From: Denitromonas iodatirespirans
Lineage (GTDB): Bacteria; Pseudomonadota; Gammaproteobacteria; Burkholderiales; Rhodocyclaceae
Direction of reading: 5' to 3'
Length of the DNA: 64,000 nucleotides
Assembly: GCF_018524365.1 (NCBI RefSeq)
Contig: NZ_JAEKFT010000023.1
Span: 1-64,000, forward strand
Position numbers and translations under genes: made by a program. The notes beneath the pieces were generated by a model, which was not told the DNA's origin, searched no databases, and was given only the letters and a program-made list of their open reading frames with translations. Of the stretch, positions 44,581 to 57,817 are shown piece after piece. Each line of letters begins with the position of its first letter. Position 1 is the first letter of the stretch.

Positions 44581-45273
44581 ATGTTTTTCAGGAAGTCGCG
44601 CGCAGCCAACCCTCGTAGCGAACGCCGCGAGAAATTTCAGGCGGTCATGCACATGGCGGCTGAGATGAACAAGTGCAACCCGCGCGGTTTGCAGCAATTG
44701 ATCTTTGCGTTGCTGCGGCCACTCCAGGCCGAGCAAATGCTTGCCGTCGCCGAAAACGTCCAGCATGGCGCACCAGCGGAGATAGAGGCGTCGAGCTTCT
44801 TTTTTCAAACAAGCGAGATCATCTCGGAGACAGCGTGTTGGGTACAGCCAACTCCCAACATCAGGCTCGATCTGAAGCAAGACATTATCTTGCCCACCCC
44901 TTGGGTGCGCGCTCGCTTTGCAAGCGCGCTGTCACACATTGGCCAGGGCAGGGCAATGGGCGCATGGAAGGAAGACACCAATCATGTAATCGCACTTTGG
45001 TTGCCGTGGCGCATCGGATTCGTGAACGGAGGCAACCATTCGATCACTGCCGGCATTCTTCGCGGTGAAGGGACCGTGACAGCAAGAGACGTCTTCGACA
45101 TGAGCCCACTCCTGGAGCGTGTCACCTGCGACGGTGACAGGTATTTTGATACCGTGAAAAATCGGGTTGTGGGTGAGGTCCAGGATCACCGTCGAGCTGC
45201 AGTATTCGAGATCGGACGGTTGATCATGCAGCAAAGGGCGACCCCATCCGTACTCCAGCTCGTCCCCCGCTAG
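44581..45273 (+). CDS. plasmid-type hypothetical protein (possibly DUF6710)
   Basis: 230 residues. MFFRKSRAANPRSERREKF start with a GAGGAG ribosome site upstream. Middle contains VRARFASALSHIGQGRAMGAW and DTNHVIALWLPWRIGFVNGGNHSITAGIL. The NGGNHS block with conserved aromatic/His residues suggests a catalytic or binding site. I recall similar proteins annotated as DUF6710, but this is from memory only. Function unknown. 29 bp before the HTH gene, likely same operon. Confidence 0.7.
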   Translation: MFFRKSRAANPRSERREKFQAVMHMAAEMNKCNPRGLQQLIFALLRPLQAEQMLAVAENVQHGAPAEIEASSFFFQTSEIISETACWVQPTPNIRLDLKQDIILPTPWVRARFASALSHIGQGRAMGAWKEDTNHVIALWLPWRIGFVNGGNHSITAGILRGEGTVTARDVFDMSPLLERVTCDGDRYFDTVKNRVVGEVQDHRRAAVFEIGRLIMQQRATPSVLQLVPR

Positions 45274-45302
45274 AATCCGAGCCAAACGAGGAATTTCAAT
45301 AG

Positions 45303-45617
45303 ATGGCAAAGCTCTACGATGCGCCCAATTTTTCGAAGAAGATCAACGCTGCCCGCGTGTCCCGGTTTCGGAAGCTCTTGGCGAACCCCATGCAACTCCG
45401 GGAATCCGACAACTACAACCAAAGTGACTACTGGCGACTCTACGGTGTCTCGCAGTCGGCCGGCAGCCGAATGGAAAACGGGAGGCCGCTTTCCGGCTCA
45501 ACCCAGATCCTCATTGTGCTCAAGGCCCTTGGCCGGATCAGTGACGAAGACCTGATCGATGCGGTGCGCCTGGTCGAAGAGGTAGGGCTGCCGCGACGCG
45601 GCCAAGCCGACGACTAG
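45303..45617 (+). CDS. XRE/helix-turn-helix-type regulator, paralogue of 14875-15213
   Basis: 104 residues. NQSDYWRLYGVSQSAGSRMENGRPLS (residues 40-65) matches the HTH segment of the protein at 14875-15213 position for position, including N-Q-S, W, G-V-[ST]-Q and E-[NS]-G-R-P. Probably a DNA-binding regulator. It follows the preceding gene by 29 bp. Confidence 0.72.
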   Translation: MAKLYDAPNFSKKINAARVSRFRKLLANPMQLRESDNYNQSDYWRLYGVSQSAGSRMENGRPLSGSTQILIVLKALGRISDEDLIDAVRLVEEVGLPRRGQADD

Positions 45618-45737
45618 ATGAGCTAACGCGATAGAAGCATGGCTCCCACGACTGCTCCCGCTCAACCAAATCACTTCAGGTGGGGCCTTCAAGGTGGCGA
45701 AATCGGCTCATAAGACCCGGTTGTCTTTGCGCGTTGA

Positions 45738-46004
45738 ATCAAGGCAGATCGCCCGAATCAGTTGTGGGTGTCAGATTTCACCTATGTGTCGACTTGGCAG
45801 GGCTGGCTGTACGTGGCCTTTGTCATCGATGTCTTTGCCCGCCGTATCGTGGGCTGGCGCGTGAGCAGTTCGATGAGCACCGACTTTGTCCTCGATGCGT
45901 TGGAGCAGGCCTTGTATGCTCGCCAGCCCGGTGCGGAGGAAGCCTTGATCCACCAGTCGGATCGAGGTTCGCAGTACGTCTCTATTCGCTACAGCGAGCG
46001 ACAG
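45738..46004 (+). pseudogene. IS3-family transposase (OrfB) fragment
   Basis: Starts near RPNQLWVSDFTYVSTWQGWLYVAFV (45748 on) and contains the first catalytic Asp (SDFTY) and the second (HQSDRGSQYVSIRYSE) of an rve integrase core. It lacks the N-terminal half and the part with the final Glu; after SER the sequence changes to unrelated GC-rich DNA. No OrfA or terminal inverted repeats were found, so it is an immobile remnant. Confidence 0.85.
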
Positions 46005-46223
46005 AGGACTGCATTCGGCCAGAAGCGGACGGTCGTGCACACGGCGGGAAGCAGCCGCTCGCGATGGGCCGCGCGGTCTTGAGCCGTGGGCTGAGCCGGC
46101 AACGTAAAGGATATTCTTCGCGGGGCCCGGAGTCACACGGCGGCGAGCCGAACAGGGAAGGACCGCCGCTAAGAGCCCGCTTTGTGCGACTGGCGCGTAA
46201 AACCGTCCTTACCCGCGCTGCGC

Positions 46224-46952
46224 TCAGGTCGCACCGCGACGGTGCCGAGACCGCGTCACGGAGACTGCTGGCGTGGCGGGAGCCGCGCATGGGATCAATG
46301 TATGCAGCAGCCTGATTGGTTCGCCAGAAGCGACGCGTGGCCGACCGTGGTTCGTGTCGAACCTGGCCCAGGTCGGATCGGACTGGGATGGTCGGATAAC
46401 TACCTGACCTGCCGCGTCAGCAATGCAGCACAAGCGGCTGCGGTAGTCCGTCTGGTCGATGTAGGCGGCCAGCGCCGATGCCTCCGTATCCAGGTTGTTC
46501 GGGCTAAACGCGCACATGACGCCGAAGGCATGCCCCTGGGCATACTTGCCCTCCACGAAGCGGTTCATACCGTCGAAGCAATAGCGCCAGCGGCTGTCGG
46601 CACTCCCATCCAGCTTCTTGAACTCGATCACCAGATGCGGAGTTCCGGGAGCGCCTAGAATGACGCGGATGTCCGCCCTGGCCACCCGCGTCGTTCGCCC
46701 GTCGGCGTCGCGCCGCAATTCCCACGTCTCGGCCTGAAAGTCGCAGTCCATGCGCTTGGTCAAGCGACGCTCCCGGTCTTCCAAGGCCTCGCAGAGATTG
46801 TCGGTCAGCACCGTTTCATCATGCGAGAACGAAACGGCCTCCGCAAATTCCCGCTGGAGGGAGCCCCATGTATCGAAGACGTACGCAAGAACATCCGGGA
46901 TGCGCGGGCTCGGGAAGACATCAAACCAGGCTGAGGACGGGTGTGTCGTCAT
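46224..46952 (-). CDS. PD-(D/E)xK-type nuclease-like protein
   Basis: 242 residues from ATG at complement 46950-46952, overlapping the methyltransferase stop as ATGA. The nuclease-like motif is ADIRVILGAPGTPHLVIEFKKL (D...ExK, about 92-113). The N-terminal part FDVFPSPRIPDVLAYVFDTWG and ETVLTDNLCEALEDRERRLTK is helical. After about residue 215 (RLLHTLIP) the sequence becomes low-complexity and may be fused to the remnant DNA next door, so the natural C-terminus may be lost. It probably works with the coupled methyltransferase. Confidence 0.72.
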   Translation of the reverse strand: MTTHPSSAWFDVFPSPRIPDVLAYVFDTWGSLQREFAEAVSFSHDETVLTDNLCEALEDRERRLTKRMDCDFQAETWELRRDADGRTTRVARADIRVILGAPGTPHLVIEFKKLDGSADSRWRYCFDGMNRFVEGKYAQGHAFGVMCAFSPNNLDTEASALAAYIDQTDYRSRLCCIADAAGQVVIRPSQSDPTWARFDTNHGRPRVASGEPIRLLHTLIPCAAPATPAVSVTRSRHRRGAT

Positions 46953-49900
46953 TGATACGCCCGCTCCCATGCCGCGGAATGCACCGTTTGAACGATGCGA
47001 TCGGCGTCCGTGAGCGCGGTTCTGGCCAGCCAGAATCTGCGGCGCAGCGGTTTCACGAAAAAGAAGGAGTCACCCGCCAGCACCATGATGTTGGGAATCT
47101 TGAAGAGATCGTCTGGATCCGTCTGCGCGGTGCGTTTGCTAAGACTGACGTGCAGTTCTTCGAGCAATTTCTGAAAGGCATCGTGGGACGTGAGCAGCCC
47201 GACAGCGTCGTCTCGCCCGCGGCTCGTCTGGATCTGGACCGCGCCAAAGAAGCCTCCGCTGCCATCCACGACGACGCGGACCTCGAGCGCGCCCTTGCCC
47301 CCGTTGCGCGCGCGCCAGTCCGAGAGTTCGTTGGTGAGCGCCGCCACGTACGCCTGAATTTCGTGCTTGTCTGGGCGATGCAGCAGTGGCGTCGCGAGCC
47401 GCTCATAGTCGGGTGGCTGAATGGACTTCGCCACGACCCGGACCGTGTCCTGCACAAGTACACGTTCAGCAGTCGTCAATTGGAAATAGTCGTAGACTAG
47501 GCCGTCGAGTCGATCATTGATGTTCGAGTAGGCATGGTCGCGCTGCCACTCCGGCACTTTCGCCAGTTCGTCGAACAACGACGACACGGTCGCGACAATC
47601 CGTGCTGCTGCGTTGCCATCCGGGTGTCGCTCGGGCGCGCAGAACGGAAAGGTTTCGATATCGTCCAGCGCGATCCGCGGCCGCTCGCCGATTACCGAGT
47701 AGCCGGTCATCACCATCAGATAGGAGGCCAGCGGCGATCTAAGGTAGGCCGTGAGCAACTTCAGCAGGCCAGCATCGGCCCGCCCCCCTCCGATCGCTCC
47801 GATCGACGACGTGAAGGCGAACGGCATGTCGGTATAGACCGCACGCACGGCATGTCCGTCGGCAAGACCATCGGGGAAGATGACCCGCGGCCCCTGATAC
47901 AGACGTGCATTGCGGCCGCCCGGGCTTGCCACAATCGAGAAGTGATCGCGGACCCGTTCCAGCTGTGCGTCCGACGCGATCAATGGGTAACTGCCGGGCA
48001 GCCTCTCCGCCTGAAGAAAAGCCAGCTTCTGCAGTGGGCCCAGATCGCGGTCCGGGTTGCTGGAGTTGGGTGCATGAAAGCCCTTGCCGGACAGCCAGCG
48101 CTCCTCGCGCGACATCATGGTCGCGCCCACCGTCCCAAGGCGTTGAAGCCGCCGCAGCAGATCGATGTCGCGACGTTCGCCCCAATAGCTCGAGATAAGC
48201 AAGTAGGGCATATCGTAGACCTCGCGCGCGCGCAGCATCTTCCTGTCGACTGCGTGAAGGGCAAGACGTCCCAGGGCAAGACTGACGTCGGCCTTGGGCG
48301 TCCAGTATTCGACGATCTCATCGGTGAGCGAGATTGTGGCCTCCACCCTCGGGCGCGGTCGTGCGCACACGACCGCGCAAGGATGCTTCGCCGCCGGGAA
48401 GAGCAGGCGGCGAACGTCGGCGAAGTTGATAACCCGCTCGATCTGCGCCTCCTCCAGCAATCGCTGACGGAACGTGCAGGATTGGCTGCTCGCGCCGATC
48501 ACGAGGTTGAGGGGCATAATGAGCGTCACGACGCCACCCGGCTTGACGCTGTGCATCGCCCGATAGGCAAATCCCGCCGCGATCTGCCGTCGGCCGATCG
48601 GGTACGGCGGCTCCTGCTTGCGGCACCACTCTTCCCATGTCGGCTTCTCGCTGCCGGCCGATTCGCGCCACGGCGGGTTGCATAGGAAGATATCAAACCT
48701 TCCCGAGGCCGCGAACGGATTCTTGTTGGAAAAGAAGTCGCCGTACTCGGCACCTTTCTGGATGTTCAGGCCCGGCCCGATCAGCTTCGGCAGCTTGAGC
48801 TGTTCGTCGGTCTGCAGCAGAGAGATGTCCGACGGATCGAGTCCTTCGAGCAACGACAGGTACAGACTGAACGCAGTGATCCAGCAGGCAGTCTCGTCGA
48901 GGTCATTGCCGAAGATCGTGCGCTGCATGAGCGACACGCGTTCGGTGAAGCGAAGGCGGCTGCCGCTCTTGATCTCGGCATACCGCAGCATCTTGCGAAA
49001 AGCTGTCGTGAGAAGAATGCCCGAACCGCAAGCACCGTCGTAGACCGCGCACTCGGAAGGATCCGGGAACGACTCGAACGCCTGCTCGGTCACCAGATTG
49101 GCCAGATGCCGGGGCGTGTAGTAGGCGCCCAGCGCGCCCTGACGATCCTTCAGCAGCGTTTCGTAGATGCCCGAAATGAGCTCGACGGGGATGTGGCTGA
49201 AGTCGTAGCGCCAGAAAGAGCCTTGGCCGGTTTCGACGTCGACTGCCTCGAGGAACTGATGGATCGCCCAGAAGGCGCGCTGTCCCAAGCTCGACCAAGG
49301 CGGCGCACCGCCGTCGCGAGAACTCAGAAAGTCACCGTTGAAATCGGCTCTGAGCCGTTTGAGCAGACGGTCGACGCCTTGTCCATCCTGTCGGGACACG
49401 TAGGCTTTCAGCAAATCGAGCTGGTGGGATCGGCGGTAGGCATCGCCCACGATCCCCCGCTGCTCAAGGTAGCAGAGGAAGATGACCTGGGCCATCAAGG
49501 CCTCAGCTTGGCTGTCGCTCAGTCTGTCCTTGGTGAGCTGCTTCACTACCTCGCGGAGGTTGGCGAGTAGGCGCTGATCCACTCGCTCCTCGGGCATAAA
49601 CCAGTCGGACAGCCGATCCTTGATGAAACCGGATTGGACTTCGTAGGCCGACCAGCGGCCGCGCTTGGCGGCTTCGGTGCGCACAAGGGTATCGGGTGCG
49701 GCATCGCGGTCGTTTACCGCGTAAGCGGCCAAGCCCTCGCGATCGAGCACGAGCACGACGGAGGCCAGGTTCTGGTTCCAGACGCGTTGGCGGATGTGCT
49801 CCACACGTTGCGCGTGCGGCTGGGCAAGCGTGGTGGCGTCGATGAAGCAGACGGTCGGTTGCTCGCCGACACAGAAAACGGCCGAGGCGCCGATGCCGCG

Positions 49901-50029
49901 GTCTGGCGCCAGCATCTCCTCGATCTCTGCCGCGTACTGCCGCGTACCTACTGTCTTTCCGGCCCGGAAGAGTTCGTCCGGGAAGTCGGTGTAGGCGAGT
50001 TCGGCCAGCCAGCTATCGACCGCCCTCAT
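46949..50029 (-). CDS. large class I N6-adenine DNA methyltransferase (Eco57I/type IIG-like)
   Basis: 1026 residues from ATG at complement 50027-50029 (GGAGG five bases upstream). N-terminal 200 residues without a visible ExK nuclease site; helical connector (ISGIYETLLKDRQGALGAYYTPRHLA); motif I YDGACGSG (330-337, Asp331); motif IV NPPW (451-454); C-terminal target-recognition region (about 600-1000) ending KPLRRRFWLARTALTDADRIVQ. Methylates adenine in a specific DNA site. The nuclease gene is translationally coupled behind it and an HTH gene lies upstream. Confidence 0.88.
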   Translation of the reverse strand: MRAVDSWLAELAYTDFPDELFRAGKTVGTRQYAAEIEEMLAPDRGIGASAVFCVGEQPTVCFIDATTLAQPHAQRVEHIRQRVWNQNLASVVLVLDREGLAAYAVNDRDAAPDTLVRTEAAKRGRWSAYEVQSGFIKDRLSDWFMPEERVDQRLLANLREVVKQLTKDRLSDSQAEALMAQVIFLCYLEQRGIVGDAYRRSHQLDLLKAYVSRQDGQGVDRLLKRLRADFNGDFLSSRDGGAPPWSSLGQRAFWAIHQFLEAVDVETGQGSFWRYDFSHIPVELISGIYETLLKDRQGALGAYYTPRHLANLVTEQAFESFPDPSECAVYDGACGSGILLTTAFRKMLRYAEIKSGSRLRFTERVSLMQRTIFGNDLDETACWITAFSLYLSLLEGLDPSDISLLQTDEQLKLPKLIGPGLNIQKGAEYGDFFSNKNPFAASGRFDIFLCNPPWRESAGSEKPTWEEWCRKQEPPYPIGRRQIAAGFAYRAMHSVKPGGVVTLIMPLNLVIGASSQSCTFRQRLLEEAQIERVINFADVRRLLFPAAKHPCAVVCARPRPRVEATISLTDEIVEYWTPKADVSLALGRLALHAVDRKMLRAREVYDMPYLLISSYWGERRDIDLLRRLQRLGTVGATMMSREERWLSGKGFHAPNSSNPDRDLGPLQKLAFLQAERLPGSYPLIASDAQLERVRDHFSIVASPGGRNARLYQGPRVIFPDGLADGHAVRAVYTDMPFAFTSSIGAIGGGRADAGLLKLLTAYLRSPLASYLMVMTGYSVIGERPRIALDDIETFPFCAPERHPDGNAAARIVATVSSLFDELAKVPEWQRDHAYSNINDRLDGLVYDYFQLTTAERVLVQDTVRVVAKSIQPPDYERLATPLLHRPDKHEIQAYVAALTNELSDWRARNGGKGALEVRVVVDGSGGFFGAVQIQTSRGRDDAVGLLTSHDAFQKLLEELHVSLSKRTAQTDPDDLFKIPNIMVLAGDSFFFVKPLRRRFWLARTALTDADRIVQTVHSAAWERAYQ

Positions 50030-50075
50030 GGTCGCCTCCACACTTCAGCTAGGAATGACCATCCGCGAGCCGGGA

Positions 50076-50537
50076 TCATCGCACGGCCATCGCAGCAAAC
50101 AACGGGAGCTGTCCAGTAGGTTCGACAAATCCGAAATCGGTCGACAGCGCGTCGAGATGGGGGTCCAGCCGGATGATCAGAGAGTCGGTGTCCACTGTGC
50201 GAATTTCCGGCAGCGGAACGATGTCGTACTGGGCTCCCGCTTGGAGCACCAGCGCTGATCCACGCAGGGCATGGAACGGCCTTTTCTCAAGCCGTTGAGC
50301 CAGCGCCGCAAAGAGGTCGCGCTGTGCCTGCAACTCGATATGAAAGGTTTCCTTGAACACGACTGCCAGCCTCAACAACAAAACGGTTTGCCACGCATAG
50401 CGAGCCCTGGATCCCGGCCCATTGGGCTGCACATCGGGTTTGATCAGGCCGCGCCGATTGGTCCACTCGCGCAACTGGTCCGTCGTCAAACCGGTCAGTT
50501 TCTGGGCCTCACCTGCCGTTACCAGCCGCTTCGCCAC
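50076..50537 (-). CDS. MerR-like helix-turn-helix protein of the methyltransferase cassette
   Basis: 153 residues. VTAGEAQKLTGLTTDQLREWTNRRGLI (residues 6-32) is a MerR/winged-helix recognition region. The rest is helical (RYAWQTVLLLRLAVVFKETFHI) then beta-rich. 46 bp upstream of the methyltransferase on the same strand; probably controls expression of the cassette, as controller proteins do in restriction-modification systems, or recognises DNA for it. Confidence 0.75.
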   Translation of the reverse strand: MAKRLVTAGEAQKLTGLTTDQLREWTNRRGLIKPDVQPNGPGSRARYAWQTVLLLRLAVVFKETFHIELQAQRDLFAALAQRLEKRPFHALRGSALVLQAGAQYDIVPLPEIRTVDTDSLIIRLDPHLDALSTDFGFVEPTGQLPLFAAMAVR

Positions 50538-51457
50538 CCTGCCCCCACACGAACCGCCACCAAGCGGGCATTATACCCACTTGTTCATGGCGATACCGCC
50601 TTTGCTTCAGAAATGTCTGCCGTGCAAGCACTCATCGGCAACGGATTGGCGAGCAAACTGAGGCTCCCTTTTTGACGAGGCCCCGTCGGCTGTGCTAGGC
50701 AGCATCGCGCCCGGTCTCTGAACTTCCGCTCTAGGTCTCGATGAGCGTCCGCTTCGGGTCGAAACCGGCAGTTCGTCTTTTGAGGGTAGGTAAATAGTGC
50801 GCCAATCGAGAGCAACGCATTGAAGCGTCCTACAGCCTCGTCGGTATTCACCCGCGCGGAAATTGATCTTAACAATGCTCAACGGTCACTCGATAAGGGT
50901 CTCGACGCTCCTGTTCTGACGAACGGCAGCAATGGAAGAGAGAAAGCCTCAACAGATGCGAATCAGTAGGAACCTCTAATTCATGGGCGTTTGAGCACGG
51001 TGAATTTTCCGAACCCACCAATTTCTTCGTATTGCGGTCAGCGCACCAACAGAGGGCATGAACGCCGTTGAATTTTCAAAACCCTCTAAGTTTTAGTATG
51101 GCGGACTCATCGTTACGCTTCTATTGAATTACCGAAAACAGCGATAAATATAGTTATGTAAACCAAACTAGGGCCTACACATTGTGGATGTCTATGACAC
51201 ACCACCATAGTACGTTCAGGCCGCCCTCCTGCCTAACGCGAGCTGCCGAAAACAGCTGTTAACCTACAACCACATCACTGACGTCTTTTTGGCCAATACC
51301 GTCCTCCCAATCCTAGCGTTACTCGCGGGATATTCTTTCCGAAGATACTTTCACCAGCCTCCTGAGGCGCGGAGACTCGATGTAGCGCTTCCTTCCGGTG
51401 CCAGCCGTCGCCTCAGTGCGAAACGGCAACTGGCGCCCCAATATCTCGCCGCCCGAG
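50538..51457. other. 920-bp region without convincing genes
   Basis: Short ORFs here (for example 50585-50875 and 51289-51594) have no ribosome sites or domains. The part 51060-51180 is AT-rich. It separates the methylase cassette from the metal-resistance block and may be a junction between imported segments. No repeats, tRNA or IS ends were recognised. Confidence 0.45.
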
Positions 51458-51988
51458 TCAATGCCGCTTTGATCGAACTGAGGTCGACTCCTCGTCAATT
51501 TGCTCGACTACTTCTTCGCGACCAAGAAGCTTGGCCAAATCCCGAGAGTTCATCCCGGAGGCGTCTTGAGCATGGCCCCCGCTCCCGCCTTTGATTAGCA
51601 CCTGAACAACATCGTCGTGTCCTTTGTAGACGGCCCAAAACAGAGCCAACTCGCCATCCTCATTTCGGAGATCGGGATTGGCGCCCAGCTGGATCAGTCG
51701 CGAAACAACGTGCGCGTGGCCGTTGAAGGCCGCCCAGAATAGCGGCGTCCAACCCGCGATATCTTGCGTATCGATACTTGCTCCATGTCGCAGCAATTCT
51801 TCTACCATCGCCCACTCGCGCCGATAGATCGCATGAAACATCGCCGTACATCCCTGATCGTCGCGATGTCGATCTGGGGGCGCGAGTGAAAGCAACTCCC
51901 GCAATGCCCCCTCGTCACCACCCCTGATGGCATCGATCAGGGGCTGTACGGAATTTGGAGGCGGCGATGGTTTATGTCTGTTGTCCAT
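51458..51988 (-). CDS. ankyrin-repeat protein
   Basis: 176 residues with four ankyrin repeats from about residue 13 to 150 (typical blocks GCTAMFHAIYRREWAMVEELLRHGASI, GWTPLFWAAFNGHAHVVSRLIQLGANP, GELALFWAVYKGHDDVVQVLIKGGSG, each within residues 45-140). No signal peptide, so a cytoplasmic protein-binding scaffold. It is divergent from the response regulator gene (139 bp apart). A link to metal resistance is not shown by the sequence. Confidence 0.85.
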   Translation of the reverse strand: MDNRHKPSPPPNSVQPLIDAIRGGDEGALRELLSLAPPDRHRDDQGCTAMFHAIYRREWAMVEELLRHGASIDTQDIAGWTPLFWAAFNGHAHVVSRLIQLGANPDLRNEDGELALFWAVYKGHDDVVQVLIKGGSGGHAQDASGMNSRDLAKLLGREEVVEQIDEESTSVRSKRH

Positions 51989-52072
51989 TTTTCTCTGAAG
52001 AGATGTCGCCTTGTCGCCGGGCGGATAGGCTTCACTCTACGCGGTGTTCCTCGTCGATTTCCCAACCACTAC

Positions 52073-52088
52073 ATTACAAATCGGTAAT
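52073..52088. promoter_or_regulatory. ATTAC-AAATCG-GTAAT dyad upstream of the response regulator
   Basis: Inverted repeat 40 bp upstream of the regulator start, similar to the ATTACA-type dyad at 59547-59564. Candidate binding site for the response regulator itself (CopR/CusR-type sites are ATTACA-like by recollection). Confidence 0.5.
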
Positions 52089-52127
52089 ATTGCGAACTCG
52101 AATGTTGCCGTAGTGGATAATCAGCGT

Positions 52128-52814
52128 ATGAAAATCCTGGTTATTGAAGACGAACCGAAGCTTGCGGAGTATTTGCGCAGGGCGCTTGCGGAAAACAGCT
52201 ACGTCGTCGATGTAGCCCATAACGGTCATGACGGGCGCTTTCTCGCGCTGGACGGCAACTACGATCTGATTTTGCTCGATGTCATGCTACCCGGCCTGGA
52301 CGGCTTTTCAGTCATGCGCGACATCAGGAAGGAAAAGCGCGTTCCGATCATGATGCTGACGGCCCGGGACAAGGTCGAAGACCGCGTCCGAGGCCTTCAG
52401 GATGGCGCTGACGACTATCTTGTCAAACCCTTCGCGTTGTCCGAATTATTGGCACGAGTGCAGGCGCTGTTGCGCCGAGGCGTCGTCGCCAGCCAGAGCG
52501 CTGATCCTACGGTACTCACCATGGCGGACCTGGAAGTCGATCTTGCCCGTCGACGAGCCTCGCGAGGGGAAACACGATTGGCGCTGACCGCAAAAGAGTT
52601 CACCTTGCTATCGTTGTTGCTACGCCAACAAGGGCAGGTGCTATCGCGCAGTTTTCTCGCCGAACAAGTGTGGGACATGAATTTCGACAGCAATACCAAT
52701 GTGGTTGAGGTGGCAGTACGGCGCCTACGCGGGAAGCTAGACGATCCGTTCACCGACAAGTTGCTGCACACGGTGCGTGGCATGGGCTATGTGCTGGAGG
52801 ACCGCAGCGGATAA
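52128..52814 (+). CDS. OmpR-type heavy-metal response regulator (CzcR/CopR/CusR family)
   Basis: 228 residues from ATG 52128; the longer reading to 52044 adds a non-conserved start. Receiver domain with acidic pocket (IEDE), phosphoacceptor Asp51 ([11 protein letters not shown]) and KPF, then the winged-helix DNA-binding domain ([38 protein letters not shown] quoted in part). Likely activates the neighbouring efflux genes. Its sensor kinase lies about 7 kb away, beyond the pump genes. Confidence 0.92.
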   Translation: MKILVIEDEPKLAEYLRRALAENSYVVDVAHNGHDGRFLALDGNYDLILLDVMLPGLDGFSVMRDIRKEKRVPIMMLTARDKVEDRVRGLQDGADDYLVKPFALSELLARVQALLRRGVVASQSADPTVLTMADLEVDLARRRASRGETRLALTAKEFTLLSLLLRQQGQVLSRSFLAEQVWDMNFDSNTNVVEVAVRRLRGKLDDPFTDKLLHTVRGMGYVLEDRSG

Positions 52815-52980
52815 GCCCGCGGCACCAAGCCAATAATTCGGGCTCGTAGCAGGAGCAGGTTTCACGCTTGGTGACTCGGATAGATCCTGGCCTGCTCACC
52901 TTGGCTTTGTCGCTCCATCGAGCGCTTGTTGCCAGTCACGCGTTTTCCAACATCTCAATGCCTCACCTCCGCCAGGGGAA

Positions 52981-53011
52981 GTGGCCGGGAGGTGGTGCGC
53001 CTCCCAGCCAC
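52981..53011. terminator. hairpin after the czcA-like gene
   Basis: GTGGC-C-GGGAGG, 7-nt loop, CCTCCC-A-GCCAC, 4 bp past the pump stop codon. No T-run; possible terminator or mRNA end-protecting structure for either strand. Confidence 0.5.
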
Positions 53012-53015
53012 GGTA

Positions 53016-57778
<4,763 letters not shown>

Positions 57779-57817
57779 GGACGCGTAGATCCTCTCAATG
57801 GAGTTTGATTTTGAGTT

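Noticed and set aside
45680..46315. 211-residue plus-strand ORF across the IS fragment
   Set aside because: It is out of frame with the transposase fragment and mostly Arg/Gly-rich.
47534..48685. 383-residue antisense ORF inside the methyltransferase gene
   Set aside because: Shadow of the conserved motifs on the other strand; no start signal.
51289..51594. 101-residue plus-strand ORF near the ankyrin gene
   Set aside because: Overlaps the end of the ankyrin gene on the opposite strand and lacks any supporting feature.
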